Assembly (NCBI GenBank): GCA_032622095.1
Contig: CP136064.1
Span: 250,420,484 to 250,484,483, forward strand
DNA: 64,000 nucleotides
Direction: 5' to 3'
DNA from: Siphonodentalium dalli
Taxonomy: Eukaryota > Mollusca > Scaphopoda > Gadilida > Siphonodentaliidae
Positions 11,363 to 21,845 of the stretch are shown piece after piece; the stretch's first letter is position 1, and each line of letters opens with the position of its first letter. Both the position numbers and the translations under genes were made by a program. The notes below the pieces were generated by a model. The model saw nothing but the letters and a program-made list of their open reading frames with translations. It was not told where the DNA came from and did no database searches.

Positions 11363-12229
11363 GCGCAATTTATTATTAAATGTGAATTTGTTATATACGT
11401 ATAGAACCGTAAGAGCGGCAGGAAAATCCAACATGAAAACAATGTACGCAAATATCAGTTATTATCTGCGATAATACACATTGAAGTGGAAGAAGGAATT
11501 ATTTACATGTGAGTTTTATACTTTCGTGTAATTTTCTCGATAACAGCAAATGAGCCGATATAACTCGTCTGCAGTATGCAATTGGAAATATTTACATACT
11601 GAGTGTGATTATCATTAAATCCGGCATTCCGATTGGTCGCCGCCCACGTTACTAGTTGCAGTTATATCTCGGTGAACGCGCAAGAGAGTGATAACTGCAA
11701 CGATAATTACATCGACGCGTCATCGATTTTGGAGAAGAAGAACGCGTAATGTTTTGGGCGCATTTGCACTCGCGCAGGATTGACTTAGTATTAATTTCTA
11801 AAACAAAGCTCGAAAGGTTCGGGTTTTACATAAGTTATGTGCACTTACATCGCGATTTTCTTACCTCTTACCACTTACCTCACGATTACAGCTCCATAAA
11901 AACAGTCCACTTTCCGCTTGTGCAAATTTAACTTGTCATTGAACACTGAAATTATTTTTGTTTCCGAATCCAATAAAATTGAACAGTAAATCGGCGTGAA
12001 ATGTATCCGCTTTTATGTTCCAGAATAATGTAGCACATCTCATTGTATACTGTTATTGTTCAAACATTGTTGCCAATTGTATTTTGTAAATAAAACAGAA
12101 AACAAAATGAATTTTGATGAAACTGTTGTCTGGAGGTGAGAGAATTCGACGGCTTTCAAAAACACGTCACGTTACCAATCGGAAATTCCGACCAGTCACG
12201 TGACAAATGGTACAAAAATAACTTCTCAG
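11363..12229. other. Intronic DNA with half of a foldback repeat
   Basis: About 11821-11925 (TTACATAAGTTATGTGCACTTAC ... CTCCATAAAAACAGTCCAC) is related to the right arm of the foldback at 14251-14448. A plus-strand open frame at 11749-11931 is explained by it. The rest is unresolved. Confidence 0.5.
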
Positions 12230-12310
12230 ATCAGGGGGGGGGGGTCGCGCACACAAATTCCATATATAGGGCGGGGGTGGGTGGGTCATTTGGACCCGGA
12301 AAAAATGCGT
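12230..12310 (+). repeat. Family F G-rich repeat, copy 1
   Basis: A run of ten G followed by TCGCG, then GGGCGGGGGTGGGTGGGTC and GGACCCGGAAAAAA. The same order of elements recurs at 13998-14150, 24950-25040, 27538-27665 and 29785-29917 on either strand. It could form G-quadruplexes. Confidence 0.65.
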
Positions 12311-13300
12311 AAATGACCAAAAATGCTAATTTTTTCCTCCACTTAAAATCACTGTTTTTGTGCTCATGTAATCTGTTAATATCAACCATATGACACACTA
12401 GGCTATTTAAAACATACTAACCAGAACTAACTACCATTTAGGGGTGTATGTATGCTGATGTATGTCAAAATTAATGTACCAGATTTCGACGGATGAAAGA
12501 TATATTATATATATATAAACAAATCATATAACAAACATTAAAACACAAGAACAAACATTTATAATATGCATATCCAAGATAGCCTTTAAATTGGATGTCA
12601 AAGTGTATGTTATAGCTATATATTTACACATGTAAGGGTTTGAACAAAATATAATGCTGAGTTTATATTGATGAATTCTGTGATGAATTTTGCAATTACT
12701 TTTGACAAATTTGTTTACTGTTATAACATAATTATATGCTCAGACACGATCATTCGACAATGCTTGCATATAAGCATAATTATGAAATGATTACCATCTT
12801 CTGTTCTTAATCCACATAATGGATATTATTTGTTATCAAGATAAACTTGATGATACAAAACAAAATAACAATTCCACTATATTCCACTGGTTTAAAACTA
12901 TAAAACAAAATAACTCATACAAAAAGTTCATACTATTTGGATAACAATATGAAAGCTTAGCCTTTTGTGATATTAATTCAACCACAGTTATTATTCACAA
13001 GTCTAAGCAGTTACGTACTGTACAGATACATGTAGTAAGGTAGTATATCTGGAGTTCCAGTTATTTGACTGCCAATACATACATGTATGGTATAATTGGT
13101 ATTGTAATTATTAGTTGCTTGTTCATTATTGGTTGCTTTGATATTCAATTTAGGATATCGCAGGATAGAGCAATGTAACTATAAAAGTAGCTTTTGGTAT
13201 TAAAGTCTCAACTTATTCCACATGCAACATATAAACATGACTAATATGAACTTTGTTCTTGAAACTAATTATAAATCATACTAACCTGGATCAAACTGCA
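12311..13300. other. AT-rich intronic DNA, nothing recognised
   Basis: Long AT-rich stretch with a short TA microsatellite near 12505-12520. I see no exon, RNA gene or defined repeat. Confidence 0.55.
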
Positions 13301-13309
13301 CAGGTAATC

Positions 13310-13521
13310 TATGCAACTCTCTTCATGCGAACTTTCTCAGAGTCACATATCTTAACTGGACAGTCTGATCCAGGATGCTTGTTCTTATAATGGGTTTCCA
13401 TTTGATACATCCAGTAAACCACATTGCACAGGGGGCACCTACATGTATACGTACGGTTTGTACAAGGTGACCGTGGCTTGGATATCTCCGCTGGCTTTAA
13501 ACTAAACTTTATACTCTGATA
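13310..13521 (-). CDS. Possible C2H2 zinc-finger exon or TE fragment
   Basis: Minus-strand translation ends in one zinc-finger-like motif: CPLC, then 11 residues, then H-YKNK-H, followed by PGSDCPVKI, close to the C2H2 pattern C-x2-C-x12-H-x3-5-H. A candidate acceptor (TTATTATCAG) precedes it at about 13522, and the frame stops after KRVA. A single finger in a short C-terminal exon could belong to an unrelated gene in this intron or to a transposon. Nothing else on this strand nearby supports a gene model. Confidence 0.35.
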
Positions 13522-13997
13522 ATAAGTTAATAATACTACCAATTCTTCACTAACATTGGTATATGTCAATCTGCACACCAACATGACATACATACATGTA
13601 TTTAGACTGTGAGCTGCTGTGGGTGTGACTTTCATTGGGTCCCATCATACCCATGTGCAGATATATATCACAGAAATAGGGGAGATGAAATTTGTTCAAC
13701 CCCTATTACTACAGTATTACTATTGGGCCTTGGCTCTAAAACATCTTATACTAGTTATATAAATGAATATGGAGTTATTGATGATATCAGCTGATCAGGA
13801 CATGTATTACCTCATAATTATTATGTTTTATGCCCAATGTTTTTAAGTGCATGCATTCAGCATTTCCACATTTTATACTAATAGAATTATCTCCATTTAG
13901 AGCAGTTTAGAGGTTTATTAAAATTCTGGGAATAGTATTAAATTATAAGAAACGGAACAATTCTTTGCTAGGCTATGATTTGGTTTATATTTTATGT

Positions 13998-14150
13998 TTT
14001 TTGTAAGATTTTGGGGGTGGGTCCCAAAAATTGGGCGGAAAAAAAGCAAAAAATAGCAGGTAGAGGGGTGGTGGGTCCCCGAGAGGGGCAATTTTTTTTT
14101 TCGCCCTATATATGTAAATTTTTTCCGCGACCCCCCCCCCCTGCTCATAT
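13998..14150 (-). repeat. Family F G-rich repeat, copy 2
   Basis: Contains GGGGGTGGGTCCC, GGGGTGGTGGGTCCCCGAG, a T-run and a run of twelve C before TGCTC. It is the reversed order of the copy at 12230. The open frames on both strands here are artefacts of the runs. Confidence 0.65.
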
Positions 14151-14250
14151 CGGGTGCTATTGGATATTTTGGGCTGGTTTTGTCTCGATACATTTTTCGA
14201 TTTAAATATATTTACAAAAGTAGCTTTTTCGCTAAATGTATATAAATATA

Positions 14251-14448
14251 AGGATTAACTGTCATGTGGACTGTTTTTATGGAGATGTAACCGTGAGGTA
14301 AGTGGAGATGTAACGATAACTTGTATGTAAGGTAACCGTGAGGTAAGTGGTGATAACTTGTATGTAAAACCCTTCGGGTTTTACACAAGTTATCACCACT
14401 TACCTCACGGTTATCTCCATAAAAACAGTCCACATGACAGTTAATCCT
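14251..14448. repeat. Foldback repeat with TTCG loop
   Basis: AGGATTAACTGTCATGTGG at 14251 pairs with its complement ending at 14448. The innermost part is a near-perfect hairpin (GTAAAACCC-TTCG-GGTTTTAC, loop near 14373). The left arm has an internal duplication of the GATGTAACCGTGAGGTAAGTGG segment, so it is longer than the right arm. Confidence 0.85.
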
Positions 14449-14765
14449 TAAATAAATCGTCTGAGGAAAATACATCTACATAACGTTCCATGATACCGAG
14501 AGACTAATTAGAAGCCAAAACACCTACCCTGGTGTTGATTTCGATGCGTATATTCCACTTTTCCTATTCCACTTCCGGCTATCGAATGTACACAGTGATA
14601 TATTTTTCAATATCAGTGTGGGTTATGTGTGGCTGTGTGCATGATACAAACGGCATTGATTACAGAGATACATCGCATTTGTTATTCGCTTGGTAAGCGG
14701 AAAGTGGATGAGAGAATTTTGACTTATTTGGTGTCAATTCGGATGTGGCAAAATTATCTAAATGT

Positions 14766-14818
14766 ACGGTGGCTGATTTGCGACATATGTATTGAGTATG
14801 TCGCAAATCAGCCACCGT
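14766..14818. repeat. Perfect 22-bp stem hairpin
   Basis: ACGGTGGCTGATTTGCGACATA is followed by a nine-base loop (TGTATTGAG) and its exact complement. It is isolated, with no obvious wider terminal repeats. Confidence 0.9.
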
Positions 14819-14851
14819 ATAAATGAACACAGCATTTCACTCGTATTTTAA

Positions 14852-15313
14852 AGGTACTCAATCCGATCAGTCGGGCCCCATATCTTCAAGTTACAACAAC
14901 AACATTTCTTCAAAATACCCTTTAGTTATCAGAATCGATTAATTACAACAAAATAATGCTAACCACTGTCGACTATGGTATAAAATTTCCCAAAACGTGT
15001 TATTTATCAACATTTTGTTCAACGAAATATGGCTTGATTATCACGAAATTTGACCGTATTACCACTTGAATTCAGAGTTATCTAGTTAGTATTTTCTCCT
15101 AACTTATCTTCATCCGCAATTGTCTGAGATGGTCGCCTTGTGGACTTTTATCCACGCCACAAATAAGTACATCTCGAGAAATAACAAATTTCAAAACTCG
15201 ATACACGATCACTCTGAGCTTTGGCGGGGGATTCATCGACTCGAATAAAATATGTTTTACCTCCGAAGCCAAAGAAACATTAATTTTGGAGCGTTAATTC
15301 GGGTTATGCATCT
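14852..15313 (+). mobile_element. Family A MITE, full-length 462 bp copy
   Basis: TTAA at 14848-14851 and 15314-15317 flank the element. Left end AGGTACTCAATCCGATCAG, right end CCCGAATTAACGCTC-type sequence ending ATGCATCT (read outward). This uninterrupted copy is the reference that shows where other insertions entered the copies at 5367 and 16629. Confidence 0.8.
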
Positions 15314-15432
15314 TTAAAGATGATATGCATAATTTCTTCCTGCTGAGGCTGAAGGGAAAAAATGTTTTTGGTAACCATGGTACCATATACGACTGTCTTC
15401 TCACTGAAAGCATTTCAGAATATATTGAATGA

Positions 15433-15637
15433 AAATCGTGTGTATTCGACATCCAGTGTGGTGTTTTGTGATTTCTAAAAGGTACAGGGAGAATATACTA
15501 TAGCAAATACCCGTTAATGGGCTCCAGTTCCGCCATCGTTAACTAAATTATAGTTCTAAATAACATTATATTCGCCCTGCACCTTTCAGAAATCACAAAA
15601 TCACCATTATCCCCTGGATGTCGAATACACACGATTT
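15433..15637. repeat. Foldback repeat, ~60-bp arms
   Basis: AATCGTGTGTATTCGACATCC near 15434 pairs with GGATGTCGAATACACACGATT ending near 15636, and inner segments TTTGTGATTTCT and AGAAATCACAAA also pair. The arms enclose about 85 bp. Confidence 0.8.
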
Positions 15638-16364
15638 GGATACACTGTAATTGCAGCAAAACATATTTCCAAGTGGGGAGGGTGCAAACATATAATTTAG
15701 TACATTTTCTCTTGCCAAGGGAGTATGTGTTATTTTTTTTTTATTGGGGGGGGGGGGGTATATGTATAGCTTCGATTTCTATCCAAAATTAGACCTAATA
15801 TAGAACAACAACCTACTTGTGCATAAAGTATAATTTACAGTTATTATTGGCTCGAAAATTAAACTATTGGAATAATTCCAACCTATTCTCCAGTCTTAAC
15901 TTTCAGACTAAGTGGTATATTTCTGGTATGGAATCGCGGTAACGTGGATGTGGGGTCTCCTTTGGAAGTGGCTGCACAAGTGCACCTCCGCCCCTTGAAC
16001 CAGACAATATTTCCGAGTCTGGGAAATTATATTTGCAACCCTTTGGGTTGAAATTCTCCAAGGATTACTCAAGATTTACAGCAGTTAGAAAAGTCCAATC
16101 CAAACATCCCCTACCGATCGAAACTTATCAACTGATTGCCATTTATCTCCATAATTCGATCCATCGTCATAATTGGGGAAATCATGAACGTTTGATTTTT
16201 TGAAAGAAGATGAGGGTGAGGCACCCTTACCCCATGTCGATACGTCCCTGCATGGCATTCTAAACACGTGTTAGGAGCAAGCCTTGAAATAGGGTGTCTG
16301 TCATTTGCAGAATGAGGTCCCCAGAGGGTGAATTTAGTGATGCTACCCACGTAAATATATACAA
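15638..16364. other. Intronic DNA; G-run and weak minus-strand coding traces
   Basis: A T-run plus G-run sits at 15729-15757. On the minus strand, 16085-16350 has fragments such as NTCLECHAGTYRHG before a donor-like GTAAGG, and FRSVGDVWIGLF. About 15910-16070 (minus) has an open frame ending ETPHPRYRDSIPEIYHLV and a stop. These look like decayed exon pieces, but I cannot join them. Half of a family E foldback lies at 16300-16352. Confidence 0.3.
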
Positions 16365-16620
16365 TTGAGCGTCGTTCAGACGATGTTTTCTATGGACTGG
16401 TATGGTCGATTCATTTGAAATGTTCGGTGACCTTAGTAGAAATTAAATGTATAATGATACATTCCCCAGGTTGGCATAGCGCCTGAGTACTAACTTATAA
16501 GTTTATCGCACTCGAACAAGTCCATAATATGTCTTTAAAATATTAACACTTAACTCCTGATGCACTTTGATGTTTCTGGATGTATAACGTATAGGTGTCG
16601 AGTGTTTAATATAATGGAAC
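16365..16620 (-). repeat. Dispersed repeat, empty-site paralogue of 28540-29170
   Basis: Read in reverse, this matches the DNA on both sides of the family D MITE at 28593-29055: GACTTGTTCG ... on one side and GTACTC-GGCGCTATGCCAACCTGGGGAATG on the other. The MITE is absent here, so it is an unoccupied copy of that target. Confidence 0.75.
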
Positions 16621-16647
16621 GCATTTAAAGATGCATAATCCGATTAA

Positions 16648-17040
16648 CCCTTTACCCAACAGAACGGCCCTGTGCCAATGCATTGTCTTATATATGCGAG
16701 TCGACCATAGGTCGCCTCGCATATATAAGAGAATGTATTGGCTTAACACATAAAAAATTATAAAATTGTTAAAGATTGTAAGAAAAAATGGTAAAAAGTG
16801 TTAAAAAAAAGTTTTTTTTTAGGCCAATGCATTCTCTTATATATGCGAGGTGACCTATGGTCGACTCGCATATATAAGAGAATGCATTGGCACAGGGTAT
16901 AACTGTAACTATCACAATGTGGTCAAGGAGCCGGTTCCAATGATATCCATATTTGTATGGTTCTATTGAGACAGACCGAAGATAGTTTAGGCTGTTGAAG
17001 CTTTATTTGGCCGGTTTTGGCCGGTTTGTTGTGTAAAGGG
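16648..17040. mobile_element. TTAA-flanked element carrying palindrome module P
   Basis: TTAA at 16644-16647 and 17041-17044 flank a 393-bp insertion with ends CCCTTTACCCAACA and TGTTGTGTAAAGGG. The intact copy at 14852-15313 has a single TTAA at the same point (CCGAATTAACGC). Two 69-nt palindromes (16674-16742 and 16823-16891) lie inside. Confidence 0.8.
16674..16891. repeat. Palindrome module P, pair 1
   Basis: Two 69-nt hairpins (16674-16742 and 16823-16891), each with a ~33-bp stem and a three-base loop. The stem starts GCCAATGCATT and reaches CGACC/GGTCG at the tip. The two are inverted relative to each other and bracketed by CCCTGTG and CACAGGG. Confidence 0.9.
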
Positions 17041-17734
17041 TTAAGCGCCCCTCAATTACTATTTATTTGGATTCGGGGGTAAAAAAATATTTGATTCGAC
17101 TCGAGGAACCCACCTATCAAAGCTCAGAGTTATTAGATATAGATTTTTATACCCCCGCAACGAGTTGTGGTGGGGGGGGGGGGGGTATACTGGAATCAGC
17201 TTTTTTGTTTAAACATATTTTATTGTAATATAATATTACAAGAGGGATCGGGGCACAAGTTTTAACAACTTAAATCCGCCCCTCTCCCATTAACATTTTA
17301 ACAAATACAACGTATATGACGAACATAACATATATACAGGATGATGTATGGTGTGGTTGTGATTGCTGTCAGTCCTATCCTGCTTTTGAAATTTCACCTG
17401 AGGTAGTCAACATTTGTAACGCAAAGGGGGATCTCGCCTATATTTGTTAGCGGAGGGGCCCTAATTAACGTAGATGACGAACATAACATATATACAGGAT
17501 GATGTATGGTGTGGTTGTGATTGCTGTCAGTCCTATCCTGCTTTTGAAATTTCACCTGAGGTAGTCAACATTTGTAACGCAAAGGGGGATCTCGCCTATA
17601 TTTGTTAGCGGAGGGGGCCTAATTAAAGCGTTTCGTTGATGAAATGTATGAATAAACAAAATGGAAAAGAATTTCATTGCGTCGATTCGATTCTGATGAT
17701 ATCCCTGTGAGTAAGGAGGAAATGTTAGATGATA

Positions 17735-19509
17735 GAGACCTTTCGCAAAACTCACGTTTACGATTACGGATACGGATAGGGTACTACGTCACCAACCTGT
17801 GTGTACTTTCTAATCGTTGTCGTATTTTACTATACGTAAGAACGGTTACGATTTCATGGTTTCTAATAAGCTCAAATGACACCTGAAATTTATTTTCTGC
17901 AATATATCACTTTACTCCGTTCGAGACTGTATATGTATATCATGTAAACCATCCAGTTGTATTGAGCTACGACCTCGATATGCTGTTTAGATTGTCAATC
18001 ACTGTACTCGTCGTCGTGAATCACGAGCTTCCCGCGAAATAAGATCGCTATTCACAACGGATAGCCATCGCTGGCTGCGACAGAAAACTTTACAGTAAGA
18101 CGAGTGCACTATGAAACCAGTCGCCAAAAATACAGTATATAGTGTGCGATGCATGAGGAGTTTTGAGTGATTATTATGTGCAAGATAGTACACAATATAC
18201 AGTGAAATTCAACAATTATTTAATTCAACAACCCATGGTGGTGTCCTAACGTGTGTAGTTATAGAATGCCTCAGGAGAGCCTAAATAATGGCACAACCCT
18301 ATTAATGAATAGTGAAAGATTTTGTGTTCTCTTTCCCGAATTGAATAGTTCATTCAATTTAATAATATTCGGTTTTCGGTAGAAGTTGGGTTTTATATAT
18401 CTCTCTCGTAGAGTCTGTAATGCAGGGCATTTTAAAATTACATGGAATTCATAACCAATTTTAAAATTACATGGAATTCATAACCGAGTTCTAAGTTACA
18501 TAAAGTACTCTGTCTGAGTAATCTGAACATACCCTGGATCCCGATTCAACTGGTAAGTAGTGATTTCTGCTCCTTAACAGTAACTAAAATAATATTTGGC
18601 ACACCCACCGACATCACCAGAGCTCATCAGTCTCTGTCAGGTTTGTTCTTTGCATTTATTTTTAATTTAAAAAACACGCACAAATGCGGCATTTAAATGT
18701 ATTCAATCCGATTAGATGTCCCCATTACATCAGATTCCAACAACAATTTTTTTTTAAATGCCGCTTCTGTTATCAGAATCGAGTAATTGCTCAAAACTAA
18801 TGCTAACCACAGTCAACTATATTATAAAATTGCCCAAAACCTGTTATTTATCAACATTTTGTTCAACGAAATTTTGCCGGTTTGTCAAATATCTGACAAA
18901 AAAGCAACTTGATGCACATCGCTTCTACCGTGTCGACTTTGTTTCGATTTGGTAGTAACAAATCAGAAGTGATGCACATCAGCGAGATCACCAACCTTAT
19001 GTCGGATTTCCTAAACCCAAACAGGTGAAGCCGAAATCGCATTGAAATCAACTCGCGGACTTGAAGGGGCTTGAACGATGGCGTCGTGGTTGGTGTGAGG
19101 TCCAAATTCAGGAACCCCTCTTCCCCATCAGCATAACGTCTATCTGGTCATCCATGCCAACACCGAACTGAATTTCCACCACATATGACCTGGCATTTAT
19201 ACCTGTATTGCCACAATATATCACGATAATCCCGGGTCGTATGTTGTGACTGGTCGAATTATTGACAATATTAACAGGTCATGATTATCGCATTGTTGCA
19301 AATGAGACGATAAGTGAAGTATTAAGGGACTGTATACCAAACACACGCTTTGAGTTGTAAAAGTGGTACGAAATAATGATCGTACGTGTTCGTCAAAACT
19401 CTTACGCGTATTCGTTTTGCGAAAGGACTTTTTGGCCATACGGATAGACTTACGACTACGAATAGCTATCCGTATTCGTAATCGTAAACGTGAGGATGCG
19501 AAAGGTCTC
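17735..19509. mobile_element. 1,775-bp TA-flanked DNA transposon, non-autonomous
   Basis: Terminal inverted repeats of about 46 bp start GAGACCTTTCGCA and include CACGTTTACGATTACG. They lie at 17735-17780 and 19464-19509, flanked by TA (17733-17734 and 19510-19511). It interrupts the LINE reading frame after HQFI; removing it plus one TA restores a C-terminus aligning with the other LINE. No transposase is found inside. A diverged family A fragment lies at about 18693-18880. TA duplication suggests a Tc1/mariner-type or other TA-targeting mobiliser. Confidence 0.85.
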
Positions 19510-20721
19510 TATTATAAATTGGTGGGCTGCAATCTTATTTACGAGTTCGCATCTTTCGGTTGCATACAGGGGGCACTCAAAGAAATAATGAAAGGCATCT
19601 TCGACTTCGTATCCACATGTGCATTTAGATGTATCAGAGATAAAATTGTTGTACATATCTGATTTTAGTTCACTACAATAGTTGCGAATTCTGCAGTGTA
19701 AGATGCTTAGTTTTCTTGGACCATTAATAAAGAATTGGGGAGGTTTCGTGGGCGGGTCAATTAATTTCAAATTCATCTTAAATTCAGGAAGAGTACTTAC
19801 ATTTGTAATAGGCTTTGGTAGTTTATTCCAAGATAACGAACTTTTAGGTAAATAAGAGTTTCTGAAATGTTCTGTATGCGAACGGTATGAATAGAATTTG
19901 TCAGGTTCGCGCATATCATATCGATTACTGGCAACTTGTCTGGATCGGGGTAGCAACATGAGCGTGAGGTAATTGGGGACTTGGTTGTTTATTATTTTAA
20001 ACATGGTGTGCAACTCGCGGAGTTCTCGTCGAATTTCAAGCCTTGACCATCCTACTTCGTCAAACAAGCGATTTATATCTACGGAACGCGTTAATCCGGC
20101 CTGTTACTATTCTTGCAGCATCATTGTGTATGTCATCGAACTTTTTTAATAAGTAATCTGTTGCTGTGCCCCACACTACATCGGCATAGTCTATAATTGG
20201 TAATATATATGCTATGTATATTTGTTCAAGCGACTTTCGGTCTAGGTCGTACTTCAGTCTTCTTAATTGTGAGAGACGCGATGTTGCTTTGTTTGCTATT
20301 GTATTTATATGAGTGTTCCAGTTTAGATTCGATTGTATTTCAAGTCCAAGATGTTTGTGTGAGTTTGTAAATAATACATTTTCTTGTTCGAATTTTAAAT
20401 TCGGGGTCACGGAAAAGGAAATTGCCCTAGTTTTCGTTGGGTTAAATTTAACTAGCCATTTATTTGCCCAGTCTGCGACTCTTTCAAGGTCATCGTTCAT
20501 GTTCTTGGTTAGGATATCGATGTCATAATGGGTAGTCATAAGGCAAGTATCGTCCGCGTACATTCTTGTGGTTGCATTAATGTGATCAGGGAGGTCGTTT
20601 ATATAAACTCAAAATAGGAAAGGGCCAATAATTTAGCCTTGAGGGACACCCGCTGGGGTAACTTCAAAATTTGAGAAGGAGTTGTTCACTAAGACCCTTT
20701 GTTTGCGATTGAACAGACAAT
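19510..20721 (-). pseudogene. LINE ORF2 fragment: RT palm to C-terminal domain
   Basis: In minus orientation the frame passes VTPAGVPQG, a stop where Ser is expected, then TRMYADDTCL (the catalytic YADD box), WANKWLVKFNPTKT, and the thumb IYIAYILPIIDYADVVWG. A frameshift near 20065 leads to a second open part with the C-terminal cysteine motif CTCG ... HYFFECPLY. Relative to the LINE at 34352 it lacks the endonuclease and the N-terminal RT. Inactive. Confidence 0.85.
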
Positions 20722-21845
20722 CTGGAATCAGCTTTTCCGTCCGTCCGTCCGGACAGAAGGGCGTCCGTCCAGGCGCCCGTCCGTGGACACAAATTTGTCC
20801 GGAGTTTTTCTCAGTCGTTTTATGATCATTTTCCGTGAAACTTGGCACAGACATCAAGCACCATGGGAACCTGTGCACTTGCGATTATGACGTCTTTCGG
20901 TCTTTTTTTGGTGGAGTTATCCCCCCTTTTTCGACTTTAAATTTGTGTTAAACTTGGAACAGATATTTAGTACCATGAGAACCTTTGCACCTGCGATTAT
21001 GACGTCTGTCCGACATTTTTTGGTGGAGTTGTCCCCCTTTTTCGACTTAGAATTGTTTTTGCAACATGCATAATTTTGTCCGAGCTTTTATTCCTACATT
21101 TTTAGGTCAATGTTATTTAATCTTGGCACTGATATTTAGTACCATGGGAACATGCGCACCTGCGATTATGACGTCTGTCCGACTTTTTTTGTGTGGAGTT
21201 ATTCCCTTTTTCGACTTAGAACATTTTCGCAACATGCATAATTTTGTCCGAGCTTTTATTCCTACATTTTTCGGTCAATAGGTTTAAGATTAGGGTTAGG
21301 GTTGTGCACCTGCAATGGGAACTATTACTTTCTTATTTTTTAGGATTAGGATTAAGGGTTAAGAGGTTCAAGATTAGTGTTAGGGCTTAGGGGATTTTGG
21401 GTTACCTGTTCACATAATTTCAGTTCCCAAATATACAGTAATGGCTACTACATTCAAATAACATGTTGAATACGGGGGGTATACCTCAGTCCCATCTGGG
21501 ACAGGCCCATCTCTAGTTGAAATCTATTATTTTTCACCATCGAGAATTATAGTGACCCAGTAAACAGTCGACAGGCCGATGGTCTCGGACCAAATTACGG
21601 AAGAAGGTGGGTAACTCTAAAATCAAGAAGCTTTCCTCAGGCTTTCTGTTGTTAATAAGACAAAATTTCTTCGAACAACATCTTGATAAATAACATGTTT
21701 CGGGCAATTTTAAACCATAGTTCCCAGTGGTTAGCATTATTTTTGGGCAATTGATCGATTCTAATAACTGAAGCGGCATTTCTGAAAATGTTGTTGTTGG
21801 AATCTGATTATATGGGGACTATCGAATCGGATTGAGTACCTTTAA

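Larger units (their letters stand above)
17205..20721 (-). mobile_element. 5'-truncated CR1/Jockey-like LINE with 15-bp target duplication
   Basis: CTGGAATCAGCTTTT occurs at 17190-17204 and again at 20722-20736, a perfect 15-bp target-site duplication. The minus-strand LINE begins inside the reverse transcriptase (RKQRVLVNNSF) and ends in a 3' UTR whose last ~75 bp (GGGAGAGGGGC ... AATAAAATATGTTTAAACAA) matches the end of the LINE at 34352-37627. A 158-bp tandem duplication lies in the 3' region (about 17306-17463 and 17464-17621). A DNA transposon has entered the end of ORF2. Confidence 0.85.
17154..21515 (+). mobile_element. TATACCCCC/GGGGTATAC element, interrupted by a LINE
   Basis: Left part about 17154-17204: ATACCCCCGCAACGAGTTG, a 14-15 base G-run, then TATACTGGAATCAGC. 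The right part resumes at 20722 with TCCGTCCGTCCGTCCGG, three ~125-bp repeats (ACCATGGGAACCTG, GCGATTATGACGTCTGTCCG) at 20835-21230, a TTAGGG-like run, and ends near CATCTCTAGTT at about 21515. It sits between GATTTTT and GAAATC of the family A element. No protein is encoded. Confidence 0.65.
16629..21841 (-). mobile_element. Family A MITE, host of a five-level insertion nest
   Basis: TTAA at 16625-16628 precedes AGATGCATAATCCGA (one end), and GGATTGAGTACCT at 21841 precedes TTAA at 21842-21845 (the other end). Between are the family A pieces 16629-16647, 17041 to about 17153, and about 21516-21841. These are colinear with the reverse of the intact copy at 14852-15313. The gaps are later insertions, listed separately. 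Confidence 0.8.

Noticed and set aside
21288-21303. TTAGGGTTAGGG telomere-like sequence
   Set aside because: Only two adjacent copies with degenerate neighbours inside a transposon, so not a telomere or interstitial telomeric array.
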